Part shown: positions 7,849-16,427 of the stretch, piece by piece
Layout: each line of letters opens with the position of its first letter
How positions within the stretch are numbered: position 1 is the stretch's first letter
Assembly: GCF_019343105.1 (NCBI RefSeq)
Contig: NZ_CP073764.1
Location: 2,592,001 to 2,656,000, forward strand
Length of the DNA stretch: 64,000 nucleotides
Source: Methylovirgula sp. HY1
GTDB taxonomy: Bacteria > Pseudomonadota > Alphaproteobacteria > Rhizobiales > Beijerinckiaceae
Direction: 5' to 3'
Made by a program: the position numbers and the translations under genes
Notes under the pieces: model-generated
Seen by the model: the letters and a program-made list of their open reading frames with translations, nothing else
Database searches by the model: none
Told to the model about the DNA's origin: nothing

Positions 7849-9672
7849 TTACGCCGCTGAGTCCTTCGCCCGCATGACGCGCTTGCGGTCGTTGGGGTCG
7901 AGGACGGTCTTGCGCAGCCGGATCGACTTCGGCGTCACTTCGACGAGTTCGTCTTCGTCGATATAGGCGAGCGCCTTTTCGAGCGTCATCTGGATCGGCG
8001 GCGTGAGGCGCACCGCCTCGTCCTTGGAGTGGGTGCGGATATTGGTGAGCTGCTTGCCTTTGAGAACGTTAATCTCGAGGTCGTTATCGCGCGTGTGTTC
8101 GCCGACGATCATGCCGCGATAGACCTTCCAGCCCGGCTCGATCATCATCGGGCCGCGATCTTCGAGCTTCCACATCGCATAAGCAACCGATTCGCCCGTG
8201 TCGTTGGAGATCAGCACGCCGTTGCGGCGGCCGGAGATCTCGCCCTTCCAGGGCACATAGGCGTGGAACAGGCGGTTCATCACCGCCGTGCCTTTCGTAT
8301 CGGTCATCAGCTCGCCCTGATAGCCGATGAGGCCACGTGTCGGGGCGTAGAAGACGAGCCGCTGACGGTTGCCGCCGGACGGGCGCATCTCGACCATATC
8401 GGCCTTGCGCGTCGCCATTTTCTGCACGACGACGCCGGAAAACTCCTCGTCGACGTCGATCACGACTTCTTCGACCGGCTCCAGCAATGCGCCCGTGGTC
8501 TCGTCTTTCTTGAACACGACCTTCGGCCGCGAGACGCCGATCTCGAAGCCTTCGCGGCGCATCGTCTCGATCAGGATCGCGAGCTGCAATTCGCCGCGTC
8601 CCGAGACGATGAAGGATTCGCCGCCGGGCGAATCTTCCACCTTCAGCGCGACATTGCCTTCGGCTTCCTTCATCAGGCGCGCGCGGATCACCCGGCTCGT
8701 CACCTTGTCGCCCTCGGTGCCGGCGAGCGGCGAATCATTGACGAGGAAGGTCATCGACAGAGTCGGCGGATCGATCGGCTGCGCCTGCAGAGGCGTCATC
8801 ATCTCCGGCACGCAGAGCGTATCGGCGACATTGAATTTCTCGAGCCCGGCGATGGCGACGATGTCGCCGGCCTCGGCTTCCTCGATCGGCGTCCGCTCGA
8901 TGCCGCGGAAGGCGAGGATTTTCGACACGCGGCCCTGTTCGACGACGGCGCCGGTGCGGTCGAGGACCTTCACCGTCTGGTTCGGCTTGATGCTGCCGGA
9001 AAAGACCCGGCCGGTGACGATGCGGCCGAGATAGGGATTGGCCTCCAAGAGCGTGCCGAGCATGCGGAAGGCGCCTTCTTCGATCTTCGGCGCCGGCACA
9101 TGCCGCAGCACGAGATCGAAAAGCGGGCCCATGCCGTCTTGCGGACCGTCCGGGCTCTCGGCCATCCAGCCCTGCTTGGCGGAGCCGTAGAGAATCGGGA
9201 AATCGAGCTGCTCGTCGGTGGCATCGAGGGCGGCGAAGAGATCGAAGACCTCATTCACGACTTCGGTCACGCGGGCGTCGGGCTTGTCGACCTTGTTGAT
9301 GGCGACGATCGGCTTGAGGCCGATCTTCAGGGCCTTCGAGACCACGAATTTGGTCTGCGGCATCGGCCCTTCGGACGCATCGACGAGGACGATCGCGCCA
9401 TCGACCATGGAGAGGATACGCTCCACCTCGCCGCCGAAATCGGCATGGCCGGGGGTGTCGACGATATTGATGCGGCTTTCTTTCCAGGCAACGGAGGTCG
9501 CCTTGGCCATGATGGTAATGCCGCGCTCGCGCTCGAGATCGTTGGAATCCATGACCCGTTCGGCCACGCGCTGGTTTTCGCGGAAGGCGCCGGATTGCTG
9601 CAGCAGGCGGTCGACGAGGGTCGTCTTGCCGTGGTCGACGTGGGCGATGATAGCGATATTGCGCAAATTCAT
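7849..9672 (-). CDS. typA: Translational GTPase TypA/BipA
   Basis: Ribosome-associated EF-G-like GTPase involved in stress adaptation and 50S assembly at low temperature. The 607-residue protein begins MNLRNIAIIAHVDHGKTTL, with the G1 P-loop AHVDHGKTTL, G2/switch I RERGITIMAK, G3 DTPGHADFGGEV and G4 NKVD. The C-terminal domains carry the typical GRGELQLAILIETMRREGFE and GYQGELMTDTKGTAVMNRLF blocks. The frame is open to 9903, but residues before 9672 are not homologous; an ATG at 9684 is the alternative start. Downstream is a REP-like hairpin cluster. Confidence 0.96.
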   Translation of the reverse strand: MNLRNIAIIAHVDHGKTTLVDRLLQQSGAFRENQRVAERVMDSNDLERERGITIMAKATSVAWKESRINIVDTPGHADFGGEVERILSMVDGAIVLVDASEGPMPQTKFVVSKALKIGLKPIVAINKVDKPDARVTEVVNEVFDLFAALDATDEQLDFPILYGSAKQGWMAESPDGPQDGMGPLFDLVLRHVPAPKIEEGAFRMLGTLLEANPYLGRIVTGRVFSGSIKPNQTVKVLDRTGAVVEQGRVSKILAFRGIERTPIEEAEAGDIVAIAGLEKFNVADTLCVPEMMTPLQAQPIDPPTLSMTFLVNDSPLAGTEGDKVTSRVIRARLMKEAEGNVALKVEDSPGGESFIVSGRGELQLAILIETMRREGFEIGVSRPKVVFKKDETTGALLEPVEEVVIDVDEEFSGVVVQKMATRKADMVEMRPSGGNRQRLVFYAPTRGLIGYQGELMTDTKGTAVMNRLFHAYVPWKGEISGRRNGVLISNDTGESVAYAMWKLEDRGPMMIEPGWKVYRGMIVGEHTRDNDLEINVLKGKQLTNIRTHSKDEAVRLTPPIQMTLEKALAYIDEDELVEVTPKSIRLRKTVLDPNDRKRVMRAKDSAA

Positions 9673-10079
9673 GAAGGTCTGCATCCGGCGTTCAGCGCGA
9701 TCCTTGCGCCGGCAAGGTCGCGCACTGGCATGTTTCGATACTGTCTCTTCGGGAGAAAGGCCTGCCCGATGAAGGGGGCTGGCGCTCACTATATAAGCAG
9801 TCCACTTCGCAGTTGCAGCATCCCTTATACGAATCCAAATGATTTGGAAACCAGGATGGGCCGAACAATAAGACCAAGTCTGAAACGTGCTTAGCAGACG
9901 CACCGTTCCAATTTGATGAAGGTCCGGTGGCGTTTTAGCTCTGCCGACGACGATTGTGGCGTCTACCGGCCTCGTGTAGCAAAGCGCGCCGCTTTGCTTC
10001 TAGCTTCCGCCGCGCCCCGGAAGGCAGGGATCATTGGCGCACCTCTCCAGCAGCCGGGGAAATCTTGGTACATTCGGAA
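9673..10079. other. Gene-free 407-bp stretch between divergent typA and the TauE-type gene
   Basis: Must hold the promoters of both divergent genes. The only symmetry I see is the short palindrome CCAAAT-G-ATTTGG at 9835-9847 in a locally AT-rich patch. Open frames here are upstream extensions of the flanking genes with no recognisable protein similarity. Confidence 0.5.
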
Positions 10080-10835
10080 ATGCTGGTTGTCCTGGCGCTC
10101 GGCGCCGGTCTTGCTGGCTTCATCGACACGATCGCAGGCGGCGGCGGCCTCATCACGCTTCCGCTGCTGCTGTTGAGCGGGCTGCCGCCCGTCGCGGCGC
10201 TCGCTACCAATAAGCTGCAGGGTTCGTTCGGGACCCTGGTGGCGACGCTCACTCTGCTGACGCGCCGGCAGATCGTGCTCGCCGAGATCGGGCTGGGTTT
10301 CGCAATGGCCTTTTGCGGCGGCGTGATCGGCGCCCTGGCGGTCCGCTGGATCCAGCCCAAGGCGCTCGATGTGCTGATCCCGATCGTCCTCGGCGGCATC
10401 GCGCTTTATTTTCTTTTTGCCCCGAATGCCGGCGAAATTGCCGGTAGAGCGCGGATGGCGCCGGCGCTCTATCGGCAGCTTGCGGTGCCCATCATCGGCT
10501 TCTACGATGGCTTTTTTGGACCGGGAACAGGATCGTTTTTTGCGCTTGCTGGCGTCGCTCTGCGCGGCGAAACTCTGCTGCGCGCCACCGCCTTCGCCAA
10601 AGTGCTCAATTTTGCCAGCAATCTTGCCGCCTTCCTGATCTTCCTTCTGGCCGGCAAAGTGGTCTGGCTTGCCGGCGCGGCCATGGTCTGCGGCCAGATC
10701 CTCGGCGCCTATGCCGGCGCGCATGCCGTCATCAGGGGCGGCGCCCGGCTCATCCGGCCGCTGATCGTCGTCATCTGTTTTGTGATGCTGGCGCGCTACG
10801 CTTGGCAAAAGGGTCTTTTTTCCGGAACTCTGTAG
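10080..10835 (+). CDS. TauE/SafE-family (TSUP) membrane permease
   Basis: A 251-residue membrane protein of the sulfite exporter TauE/SafE family, with 7-8 hydrophobic segments. Hallmarks are GLAGFIDTIAGGGGLITLPL at the N-terminus, ALATNKLQGSFGT, and the second-half repeat GFYDGFFGPGTGSFF followed by ATAFAKVLNFASN. The family moves sulfur oxyanions or small organosulfur compounds, usually outward; the substrate is not predictable here. The ATG at 10080 is preferred because the upstream open frame lacks the family sequence; the ribosome-binding site is weak (CGGAA). It is followed after about 200 bp by modD. Confidence 0.92.
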   Translation: MLVVLALGAGLAGFIDTIAGGGGLITLPLLLLSGLPPVAALATNKLQGSFGTLVATLTLLTRRQIVLAEIGLGFAMAFCGGVIGALAVRWIQPKALDVLIPIVLGGIALYFLFAPNAGEIAGRARMAPALYRQLAVPIIGFYDGFFGPGTGSFFALAGVALRGETLLRATAFAKVLNFASNLAAFLIFLLAGKVVWLAGAAMVCGQILGAYAGAHAVIRGGARLIRPLIVVICFVMLARYAWQKGLFSGTL

Positions 10836-10917
10836 AGAAGGCGCTTGCGCCATCGTGATGGCACCGGCCTTGCGTGGCCCGTTAGGTCGGGCAAACTCGG
10901 TGGCGCCGCAGCTTTCG

Positions 10918-10975
10918 CCAAGAGCTTGTCGCGAAAAAGTTGCGCGGCTTTTCCCGACATGCTTCAGCTTGCTTG
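10918..10975. repeat. Degenerate copy of the dispersed palindromic repeat
   Basis: The sequence reads GAGCTTGTCGCGAAAAAGTT, then GCGCGGCTTTTCCCGACATG, then CTTCAGCTTG. It parallels the right half of the copy at 16501 (GAGCATGTTCCGGAAAAGTT followed by TGCATGACTTTTCCGACAAG) but with many substitutions, and looks like an old, decayed insertion between the permease gene and modD. Confidence 0.55.
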
Positions 10976-11041
10976 GGCTTGGTGAGGTTTCTATCGGGCA
11001 TTCGCTGAGTCCGATGACGACCTCCTCTATCGGGGCACGAT

Positions 11042-11893
11042 GTGGATTTGCCGCTTCTTCCGGACTCGGTGCTCGACGGCTTTCTTGCCGATGACGTCAC
11101 TTTGCTCGATCTGACGACGCATGCGCTGGCGATCGGCGGGCGAGCCGGGCGGATGACATTTACCGCGCGTAACGCAATGACCGTTGCCTGCATCGAAGAG
11201 GCCGGCCGGATGATCAGTCGCGCCGGCGGCGAGGTCGAACTCCACGCGACCTCGGGCGACGCGCCGGCGGCGGGTACGCTCTTGCTTTCGGCCAGGGGCG
11301 CGGCCGCCGCGTTGTTTCGCACCTGGAAAGTGGCGCAGACGCTTGTCGAAGCTGCTTCCGGCATCGCCACGACGACACGTGCCATCGTCGATGCGGCGCG
11401 CACGGTAAAGCCCGATATCGCCGTTGCCTGCGCCAGAAAGAATGCGCCGGGCACCAAGCTCGTCGCTCTGAAGGCGATCCTTGCCGGCGGCGCGACGCCG
11501 CATCGGCTCGGGCTCTCCGAAACGATCCTGATCTTTCCTGAGCATCGCGGCTTCTTTGGCGAAGCATTGCCGGCAGAAACCATCGCCGCGGTCAAACGCG
11601 CCGCGCCCGAAAAGACGATCGTCGTCGAGGTCGGCTCGCAGGAAGAGGCGCTTGCATGGGCGGCGGCCGGCGCCGACATCATCCAGACCGAGAAATTCAA
11701 GCCGGAAGCGGTCGCTTCCCTATGTCAGGCGCTCGCCGCGAAAAAGTTGCGGCAGCGGGTTGCCGCGGCGGGCGGCATCATTGCCGACAATGCTGCTCTT
11801 TATGCCGCCGCGGGTGCAGATATTCTCGTGACATCGGCGCCCTATTGGGGAAAGCCCGCCGATGTCTCCGTTCGTATCGAGGCGCTCTCCTGA
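11042..11893 (+). CDS. modD: ModD, quinolinate phosphoribosyltransferase-like protein of molybdenum loci
   Basis: A 283-residue protein of the ModD family, a paralogue of NadC found in mod operons. NadC-fold features include FLADDVTLLDLTTHAL at the start, the Arg/Lys-rich phosphate-binding region ACARKNAPGTKLVALKAILA, GGATPHRLGLSETILIF, and the barrel strands VVEVGSQEEAL, AGADIIQTEKF and AAAGGIIADNAALYAAAGAD. The biochemical role of ModD is not established; a role in a molybdenum-linked cofactor step is assumed from context. The start is GTG at 11042. The stop TGA (11891-11893) is directly followed by the GTG of a ModC-like fragment, implying translational coupling. A true nadC lies at 42110-42961, so ModD is not the cell's quinolinate enzyme. 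Confidence 0.92.
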   Translation: MDLPLLPDSVLDGFLADDVTLLDLTTHALAIGGRAGRMTFTARNAMTVACIEEAGRMISRAGGEVELHATSGDAPAAGTLLLSARGAAAALFRTWKVAQTLVEAASGIATTTRAIVDAARTVKPDIAVACARKNAPGTKLVALKAILAGGATPHRLGLSETILIFPEHRGFFGEALPAETIAAVKRAAPEKTIVVEVGSQEEALAWAAAGADIIQTEKFKPEAVASLCQALAAKKLRQRVAAAGGIIADNAALYAAAGADILVTSAPYWGKPADVSVRIEALS

Positions 11894-12430
11894 GTGCCGC
11901 GATCAACCTTCATCGGTTTTGATATTTTCATGCAGAAACTTCCGACCAAGCCCATTGCGAAGCCGCCGATCGTCCCACCGCTTCTCGAAGCGACTATTTT
12001 CGCGCGTGTGCTGCGCCACGATACGGAGCTCGCGCTGACGACGTTATTTTTCGGCGATGGCGAATTGCGCGTGCCGCTGATCGATCATCCAGTCGATTCG
12101 GCGGTGCAGGTCAGGATCGATGCGCGCGACGTCTCGATTGCATTGTCGCGGCCGATGGATGTGTCCATTACCAATCGCCTGCCGGGCGAAATCGCCGAAC
12201 TCGAATTTTTGGCGCCCCCCTATGTGCGGGCGACCTTCGATCTCGGCACGACGAAGATCCATTCGTTGATCACGCGCGAATCGGTCGATCGGTTGGCGCT
12301 TGTGCCGGGACTCAAAGCTTGGGCGATGATCAAGGCGGTCGCGATTTCCGAACGCGACCTCAAGCCAGATCACGCTCCGCGCCCACGACCCTGGCCTTCG
12401 GATCGAACTCCCAATCGAGAGAAGCCGTAA
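11894..12430 (+). CDS. ModC C-terminal (TOBE/molybdate-binding) domain without an ABC ATPase domain
   Basis: A 178-residue frame whose middle (about residues 30-150) matches the region of ModC that follows the ABC domain: ATIFARVLRHDTELALTTL, VQVRIDARDVSIALSRP, ITNRLPGEIAELEF, and VPGLKAWAMIKAVAISERDL. No Walker A, signature or Walker B motif is present, and no ABC, ModA or ModB gene lies upstream. It starts with GTG immediately after the modD stop; an internal ATG at 11930 is the alternative. The last 23 or so codons (Pro/Arg-rich) overlap the 3' end of the convergent modE-like gene, suggesting loss of the original stop. It could be the remnant of a deleted modABC operon or a free-standing molybdate-binding protein. 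The intact frame favours continued use, but this is unproven. Confidence 0.75.
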   Translation: MPRSTFIGFDIFMQKLPTKPIAKPPIVPPLLEATIFARVLRHDTELALTTLFFGDGELRVPLIDHPVDSAVQVRIDARDVSIALSRPMDVSITNRLPGEIAELEFLAPPYVRATFDLGTTKIHSLITRESVDRLALVPGLKAWAMIKAVAISERDLKPDHAPRPRPWPSDRTPNREKP

Positions 12431-12782
12431 GTTCGTCGAGCGATTTTTTCGCCGAGGTTCCGGCATGCCGCTCGATCGAGCGATAGAGCGCCACCAATCT
12501 TTCGCCGAAGGGCGTGATTTCGGCGCCGCCGCCGCGCCGCCCCGGAAAAGTCGCGACCACGGGACTTTCGAACGTGCGGTTCAGCGCATCGACCGTCAAC
12601 CAGCATTTGCGATAGGAGAGGCCGAGCGCCCGGCTCGCGCCGATGATCGAGCGCACGCTGCGAATGGCGTCGATCAAGGCGAGATCTTCCGGCCCGAAGC
12701 TTCCGCCATTGGGCAGGTTGATTTCAATGGCGACATGCGCCGGTTGCTGCTGCTTGTCTTTCGCTCCCATATCCTTGCCCAT
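12360..12782 (-). CDS. ModE-like winged-helix regulator, DNA-binding domain only
   Basis: A 140-residue protein equivalent to the N-terminal LysR-like winged-helix domain of ModE: FGPEDLALIDAIRSVRSIIG, then SRALGLSYRKCWLTVDALNR, and GRRGGGAEITPFGERLVALY. The two C-terminal TOBE domains that bind molybdate in E. coli ModE are missing, as in many short ModE homologues. The neighbouring stand-alone TOBE protein could in principle supply sensing, but that is speculative. Two candidate starts (12782 and 12770) sit in a 12-bp direct duplication of the type AAGGATATGGGC. The upstream open frame runs through a fragment of the dispersed repeat and is not coding. The 3' end overlaps the convergent ModC-like gene by 71 bp. 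Confidence 0.88.
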   Translation of the reverse strand: MGKDMGAKDKQQQPAHVAIEINLPNGGSFGPEDLALIDAIRSVRSIIGASRALGLSYRKCWLTVDALNRTFESPVVATFPGRRGGGAEITPFGERLVALYRSIERHAGTSAKKSLDELTASLDWEFDPKARVVGAERDLA

Positions 12783-12795
12783 ATCCTTTGCGGCA

Positions 12796-12850
12796 TTGAT
12801 CGCTATCGAAAAAACGCTCAACCTCAATAAGCTGGAACGTGCTCTAACAA
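12796..12850. repeat. Diverged fragment of the dispersed palindromic repeat upstream of modE
   Basis: Contains AAAACGCTCAACCTCAATAA followed by GCTGGAACGTGCTCTA, clearly related to the core of intact copies (AAAACGCTCAAAATCAATGA then GCTGGAGCATGTTCT at 24780-24823). It lies in the promoter region of the modE-like gene and could affect its expression. Confidence 0.6.
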
Positions 12851-13035
12851 GAGAGGGTCGGCAGAAAAAGCAAAGTTCCCATCTTAATGTTGTTCCGACG
12901 CGGCCTTATCCATGGCGTGCCGGCCGACACGCATATTTGTCAGGTGGACTAAAGCCTACTATCGGCCATATTCATGTCCATCCTCTGTCACGCGCCCGAT
13001 GCGATGAAGGCGAAGACATGCGCCTGCCATGCAGG

Positions 13036-13911
13036 TCAATGGGCGAGGAGGCTCGGCGACACGCGCAAGAGCGCGCGGCGCTCGGCGATGAAGCCTTGTA
13101 TTGCTTTGGTGGTCGCCTCCGCGATCGCGCGTGGACCATCTTCCAGGCCGGTCCATTTGCAAGCGCGGCCACGCGGATCCATCTCGACCAGTGTCGTGCC
13201 TGCCGGCACTTCGATCCCGTCGCGGGCGATACCGCGCAAGATCCCGTCGATTGGTGCGGGAACGGCTACGCCGCCGACATGGCCGATGACGAAGCCTTTG
13301 AACACACGTGTTCCAATGTCGACCGCCGTGCGCCAGCGCCCGGCGACGCTGGCACAGGCGAACCGCTCACTCCCGATGCCACCGAGTTCGGCTGAGCCGG
13401 TCGCCGTTTGCGTTGCGCCGACGCGAAGAATCTCGCCGGTGTGCAGCGGATGCGTCTCGATAGCGAGGTCGCAATTCTCGTTCACGGTAAAGCCCGGGCC
13501 AAGGCCGACGGTGATTCGTGCGAGGCCGCGGAAATCTGGCGTCACACCGTGTTTCTGCAGCCGCGCATCGACGATGACATCAACGCTGCCGAGCACGAGG
13601 AGATCGGTCAGACCGAGATTGGTAACGGCGACCCGGTTCTTTTCGGCAAGGACCGAATAAATGTCGGCAACATAATCGATGCGCAGCGCCTCGATCCCTT
13701 CGAGACAGGCACGATCACCGTAAAGCGCGTCATGGAAAGCCATGCCGCGCCGCAACACCGGCGGCAGCGGATCATGTGCCAGCACGACCGCATGGCCGCT
13801 GCGATCCAGATAGACAGCCACCGCGGAGGCAACCGCATTGGTGCCGAGCACGACGGCCAAGGGGCGATTGAGGGCGGAGATCTTGTTTAATGTTCTGGCG
13901 CGGCGCGTCAT
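13036..13911 (-). CDS. YqeB/EF2563-type accessory protein for molybdenum hydroxylases
   Basis: A 291-residue protein resembling the EF2563/YqeB family found beside molybdenum hydroxylase and XdhC-type maturation genes. It has an N-terminal Rossmann-like segment (LAVVLGTNAVASAVAVYLDR, then SGHAVVLAHDPLPPVLRRGM), the block AFHDALYGDRACLEGIEAL, and a Gly-rich C-terminal half (VFKGFVIGHVGGVAVPAPID, GILRGIARDGIEVPAGTTLV). The family was named from selenium-dependent molybdenum hydroxylase systems; I see no selenium genes here. The ATG at 13911 is well supported by GGGGTGAC just upstream, and the frame continuing to 14334 is not homologous. It lies upstream of modE on the same strand, which fits a molybdenum-enzyme role, but no xdh-type structural gene is in the window. 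Confidence 0.8.
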   Translation of the reverse strand: MTRRARTLNKISALNRPLAVVLGTNAVASAVAVYLDRSGHAVVLAHDPLPPVLRRGMAFHDALYGDRACLEGIEALRIDYVADIYSVLAEKNRVAVTNLGLTDLLVLGSVDVIVDARLQKHGVTPDFRGLARITVGLGPGFTVNENCDLAIETHPLHTGEILRVGATQTATGSAELGGIGSERFACASVAGRWRTAVDIGTRVFKGFVIGHVGGVAVPAPIDGILRGIARDGIEVPAGTTLVEMDPRGRACKWTGLEDGPRAIAEATTKAIQGFIAERRALLRVSPSLLAH

Positions 13912-14460
13912 TGTCACCCCGATCGTGCGGCTAAACCGCTTACAAAACCGGCCGATCTGAATCAGATGTATTACAACATATACGGCTTCGTCAGCGAAGC
14001 CCAGCCATATTTTTGTAAATCCCCCATCGCCGCCCGGCCCATCGTTACGGAACCGTTTTGGAGACCGGCGATTAGGTCTTACATGACCATCACAGCATAT
14101 TATCCCTGCCGCGGGCAACCGCGGCGACATAATCTCCTCTTTGCCCGCGCGCAGAGCCCGGCGTTCCGGCCTTATTGCCACGATGGCTCTGGGATTTTCC
14201 GCCTTCTTCGTTCTGCAGATCGGGTTGAACGCCGCGGCCGCCAAAGTTGCCGACCGAGGCAGCGCCGCTTGCGTGGGCCGGGTCTCCTCCAGCGAAGCTT
14301 GGCATGAGCATGTGCGCATCATCCCGTCCTCCACATGCCTAAAGATGTCGCCATCATTAATTTCATCCCTTCGAAACAGGCTCTATAAGCGCGACGACGA
14401 CATGTGATCTCGCGACGGCCCGTTTCTCGCGGCTGGTTCTTCGCCCGGCAGGACCTCATC
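13912..14460. other. 549-bp stretch without a convincing gene
   Basis: Separates the YqeB-type gene from the divergent acyl-CoA-synthetase-like gene, so it should contain both promoters. An AT-rich patch around 13965-13990 is the best promoter region. A small plus-strand frame (ATG at about 14183, ending 14407) with a hydrophobic start has no ribosome-binding site or recognisable similarity, so I do not call it. Confidence 0.45.
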
Positions 14461-16395
14461 ATGCCTCATCCCAAACCCGCGCCGTTGCGCCAGGTCGATC
14501 TTGCTGCGCTCGATATGGAGATCGCCCGCCATGCGGATGGGACGATCCGCGCCTGCTCGTCTTTTCGCCTCGGTGTCTATGCGGAAAGCGTCACGGGGCG
14601 GCTCGATCATTGGGCCGACGCGGCGCCAGACCGGATCTTTCTCGCCGAGCGCGATGGCGGCGATGGCTGGCGGCATTTGACGTTCGCCGAGGCCAGGGCT
14701 GGCGCCCGCGCTCTCGGCCGGGCGCTCCTCGATCGCGGTCTCGACGCGCAACGTCCCCTCGTCATTCTCTCCGGCAACAGCATCGTTCATGCGCTCTTGG
14801 GCCTCGCGGCGCTTTATGTCGGCATTCCCTATGCGCCGATTTCGCCGGCCTATTGCCTCGTCTCGCGAGATTTCGCCAAGCTGAAGCAGATCGTGGCTTT
14901 GCTGACGCCGGGCCTCGTATTTGCCGAGGATGCGCGCTTTGGCGCCGCTATCGCGGCTTGCGTGCCCGAAGACGTGGAAATTCTTGTTTGCGAGGCTTGG
15001 CCGGCTGGTCGCAAAGCCACCCTATTTTCGGGCCTGCTCGCCACGCAGCCGACGCAAGCCGTCGATGCCGCGCATGGCAAAATCGGCGGCGATACGATCG
15101 CGAAAATCCTCTTCACCTCTGGTTCCATGGCGGCGCCGAAAGCGGTCGTCACCACTCATCGGATGCTTTGTGCCAATCAGGCGATGATCGCGCATGCTCT
15201 GCCTTTTCTATGCGCCGAACCGCCGGTGCTGGTCGATTGGCTGCCCTGGCATCACAGTTTCGGCGGCAATCATAATTTCGGCATGGCGCTTCACCATGGC
15301 GGCACGCTCTATATCGATCAGGGCCGGCCGACGCAGATGGGGATTGCGGCGACGGTGCGGGCTCTGCGAGACATTTCACCGACGATCTATTTCAATGTCC
15401 CGAAAGGGTTTGAGGCGCTTCTGCCCTATCTTGCCAAGGAACCTGCGCTGGCAAAAAACTTTTTTCGCCGGCTGCGGCTCAATTTTTTCGCCGGCGCATC
15501 GCTGCCGCACCGAACGCTTTTGGCGCTCGACGAGATCGCGGCGGCCAGTTGCGGTGAGCGCATCGGAATGATCAGCGGATTTGGTGCGACGGAAACGGCG
15601 CCTTCGGTGCTGTTTCAGACGAATCTGACCGAAAAGCCGATCGATATGGCGCGACCGGCGGTCGGCCTGCCATTGCCAGGCAATGAGCTGAAGCTCGTGC
15701 CCCTCGGCGGTAAATATGAAGCGCGCGTCAAAGGCCCCAATGTCACGCCGGGCTATTGGCGCGATGCCGAGCTGACGCGCCAGGCTTTCGACGACGAGGG
15801 TTTCTATCGTCTCGGCGATGCCCTGTCTTTTGTGGAGGAATCCGAGCCCGGGCGCGGCTTTGTGTTCGAGGGGCGGATCAGCGAGGACTTCAAACTGTCG
15901 AATGGCACGACCGTCAGCGTCGGTCCGCTGCGCGGCCGCCTGTTCGCGGCCGGCGCACCCTATCTCCACGACGTGGTGATCGCCGGCGAAAGCCGCGATG
16001 CGATCAGGGTGCTCATCTTCCCCGATCTCGATGCCTGTCGCGATCTGGCCAACGATCTCGCCGCGAGCGCCCCGGCCCGCGAAATTTTGGCCCATCCGCT
16101 GGTAAGGGAAAAATTTCACGCGATACTCGCGGGCGTCTCGGCTGGCGCTGGCGGCGCGACCGAGCGCGTCGTGCGGGCCGCTCTGCTCGCCGAGCCTGCT
16201 TCAATCGACAGCGGCGAAATCACCGACAAGGGCACGCTCAATCAGCGCGCCGTTCTGGCAAGCCGCGGTCATGTGGTCGCATTGCTCTATGCCACAGCCG
16301 AAACTGCCCTGCTCATCGAACCGAGACAAGCCGACCCTCGTTTAAACAAGTGGCATGTCCCTGTCTCGGCACGGCCCAAGACTTTAAATAACTGA
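14461..16395 (+). CDS. Feruloyl-CoA synthetase-like AMP-dependent acid:CoA ligase
   Basis: A 644-residue ANL-superfamily adenylating enzyme. Motifs in order: ILFTSGSMAAPKAVVTTH (AMP-binding loop), WLPWHHSFGGNHNFGMALHH, MISGFGATETAPSVLF (A5), YRLGDALSF (A7) and FEGRISEDFKLSNGTTVSVG. The C-terminal SGEITDKGTLNQRAVLASR is typical of feruloyl-CoA synthetases. The likely reaction is ATP-dependent CoA ligation of an aromatic or phenylpropenoic acid. No hydratase/lyase or vanillin dehydrogenase gene is next to it, so the substrate is uncertain. The ATG at 14461 has CAGGAC about 8 bp upstream. The C-terminus carries about 30 extra residues beyond the usual family end (from ALLIEPRQADPR), running into repeat-rich DNA, which suggests a displaced stop codon. 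Confidence 0.88.
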   Translation: MPHPKPAPLRQVDLAALDMEIARHADGTIRACSSFRLGVYAESVTGRLDHWADAAPDRIFLAERDGGDGWRHLTFAEARAGARALGRALLDRGLDAQRPLVILSGNSIVHALLGLAALYVGIPYAPISPAYCLVSRDFAKLKQIVALLTPGLVFAEDARFGAAIAACVPEDVEILVCEAWPAGRKATLFSGLLATQPTQAVDAAHGKIGGDTIAKILFTSGSMAAPKAVVTTHRMLCANQAMIAHALPFLCAEPPVLVDWLPWHHSFGGNHNFGMALHHGGTLYIDQGRPTQMGIAATVRALRDISPTIYFNVPKGFEALLPYLAKEPALAKNFFRRLRLNFFAGASLPHRTLLALDEIAAASCGERIGMISGFGATETAPSVLFQTNLTEKPIDMARPAVGLPLPGNELKLVPLGGKYEARVKGPNVTPGYWRDAELTRQAFDDEGFYRLGDALSFVEESEPGRGFVFEGRISEDFKLSNGTTVSVGPLRGRLFAAGAPYLHDVVIAGESRDAIRVLIFPDLDACRDLANDLAASAPAREILAHPLVREKFHAILAGVSAGAGGATERVVRAALLAEPASIDSGEITDKGTLNQRAVLASRGHVVALLYATAETALLIEPRQADPRLNKWHVPVSARPKTLNN

Positions 16396-16427
16396 AATAT
16401 AAATCTCTTTTGTCAGGTACATCCTTC

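Noticed and set aside
8029..9894. 621-codon plus-strand frame opposite typA
   Set aside because: Antisense shadow of TypA; composition (Asp/His/Arg/Gly-rich) is typical of a reversed frame.
14141..14407. Small plus-strand frame with a hydrophobic start before the CoA ligase gene
   Set aside because: No ribosome-binding site, no similarity, and overlapped by equally open frames on the other strand.
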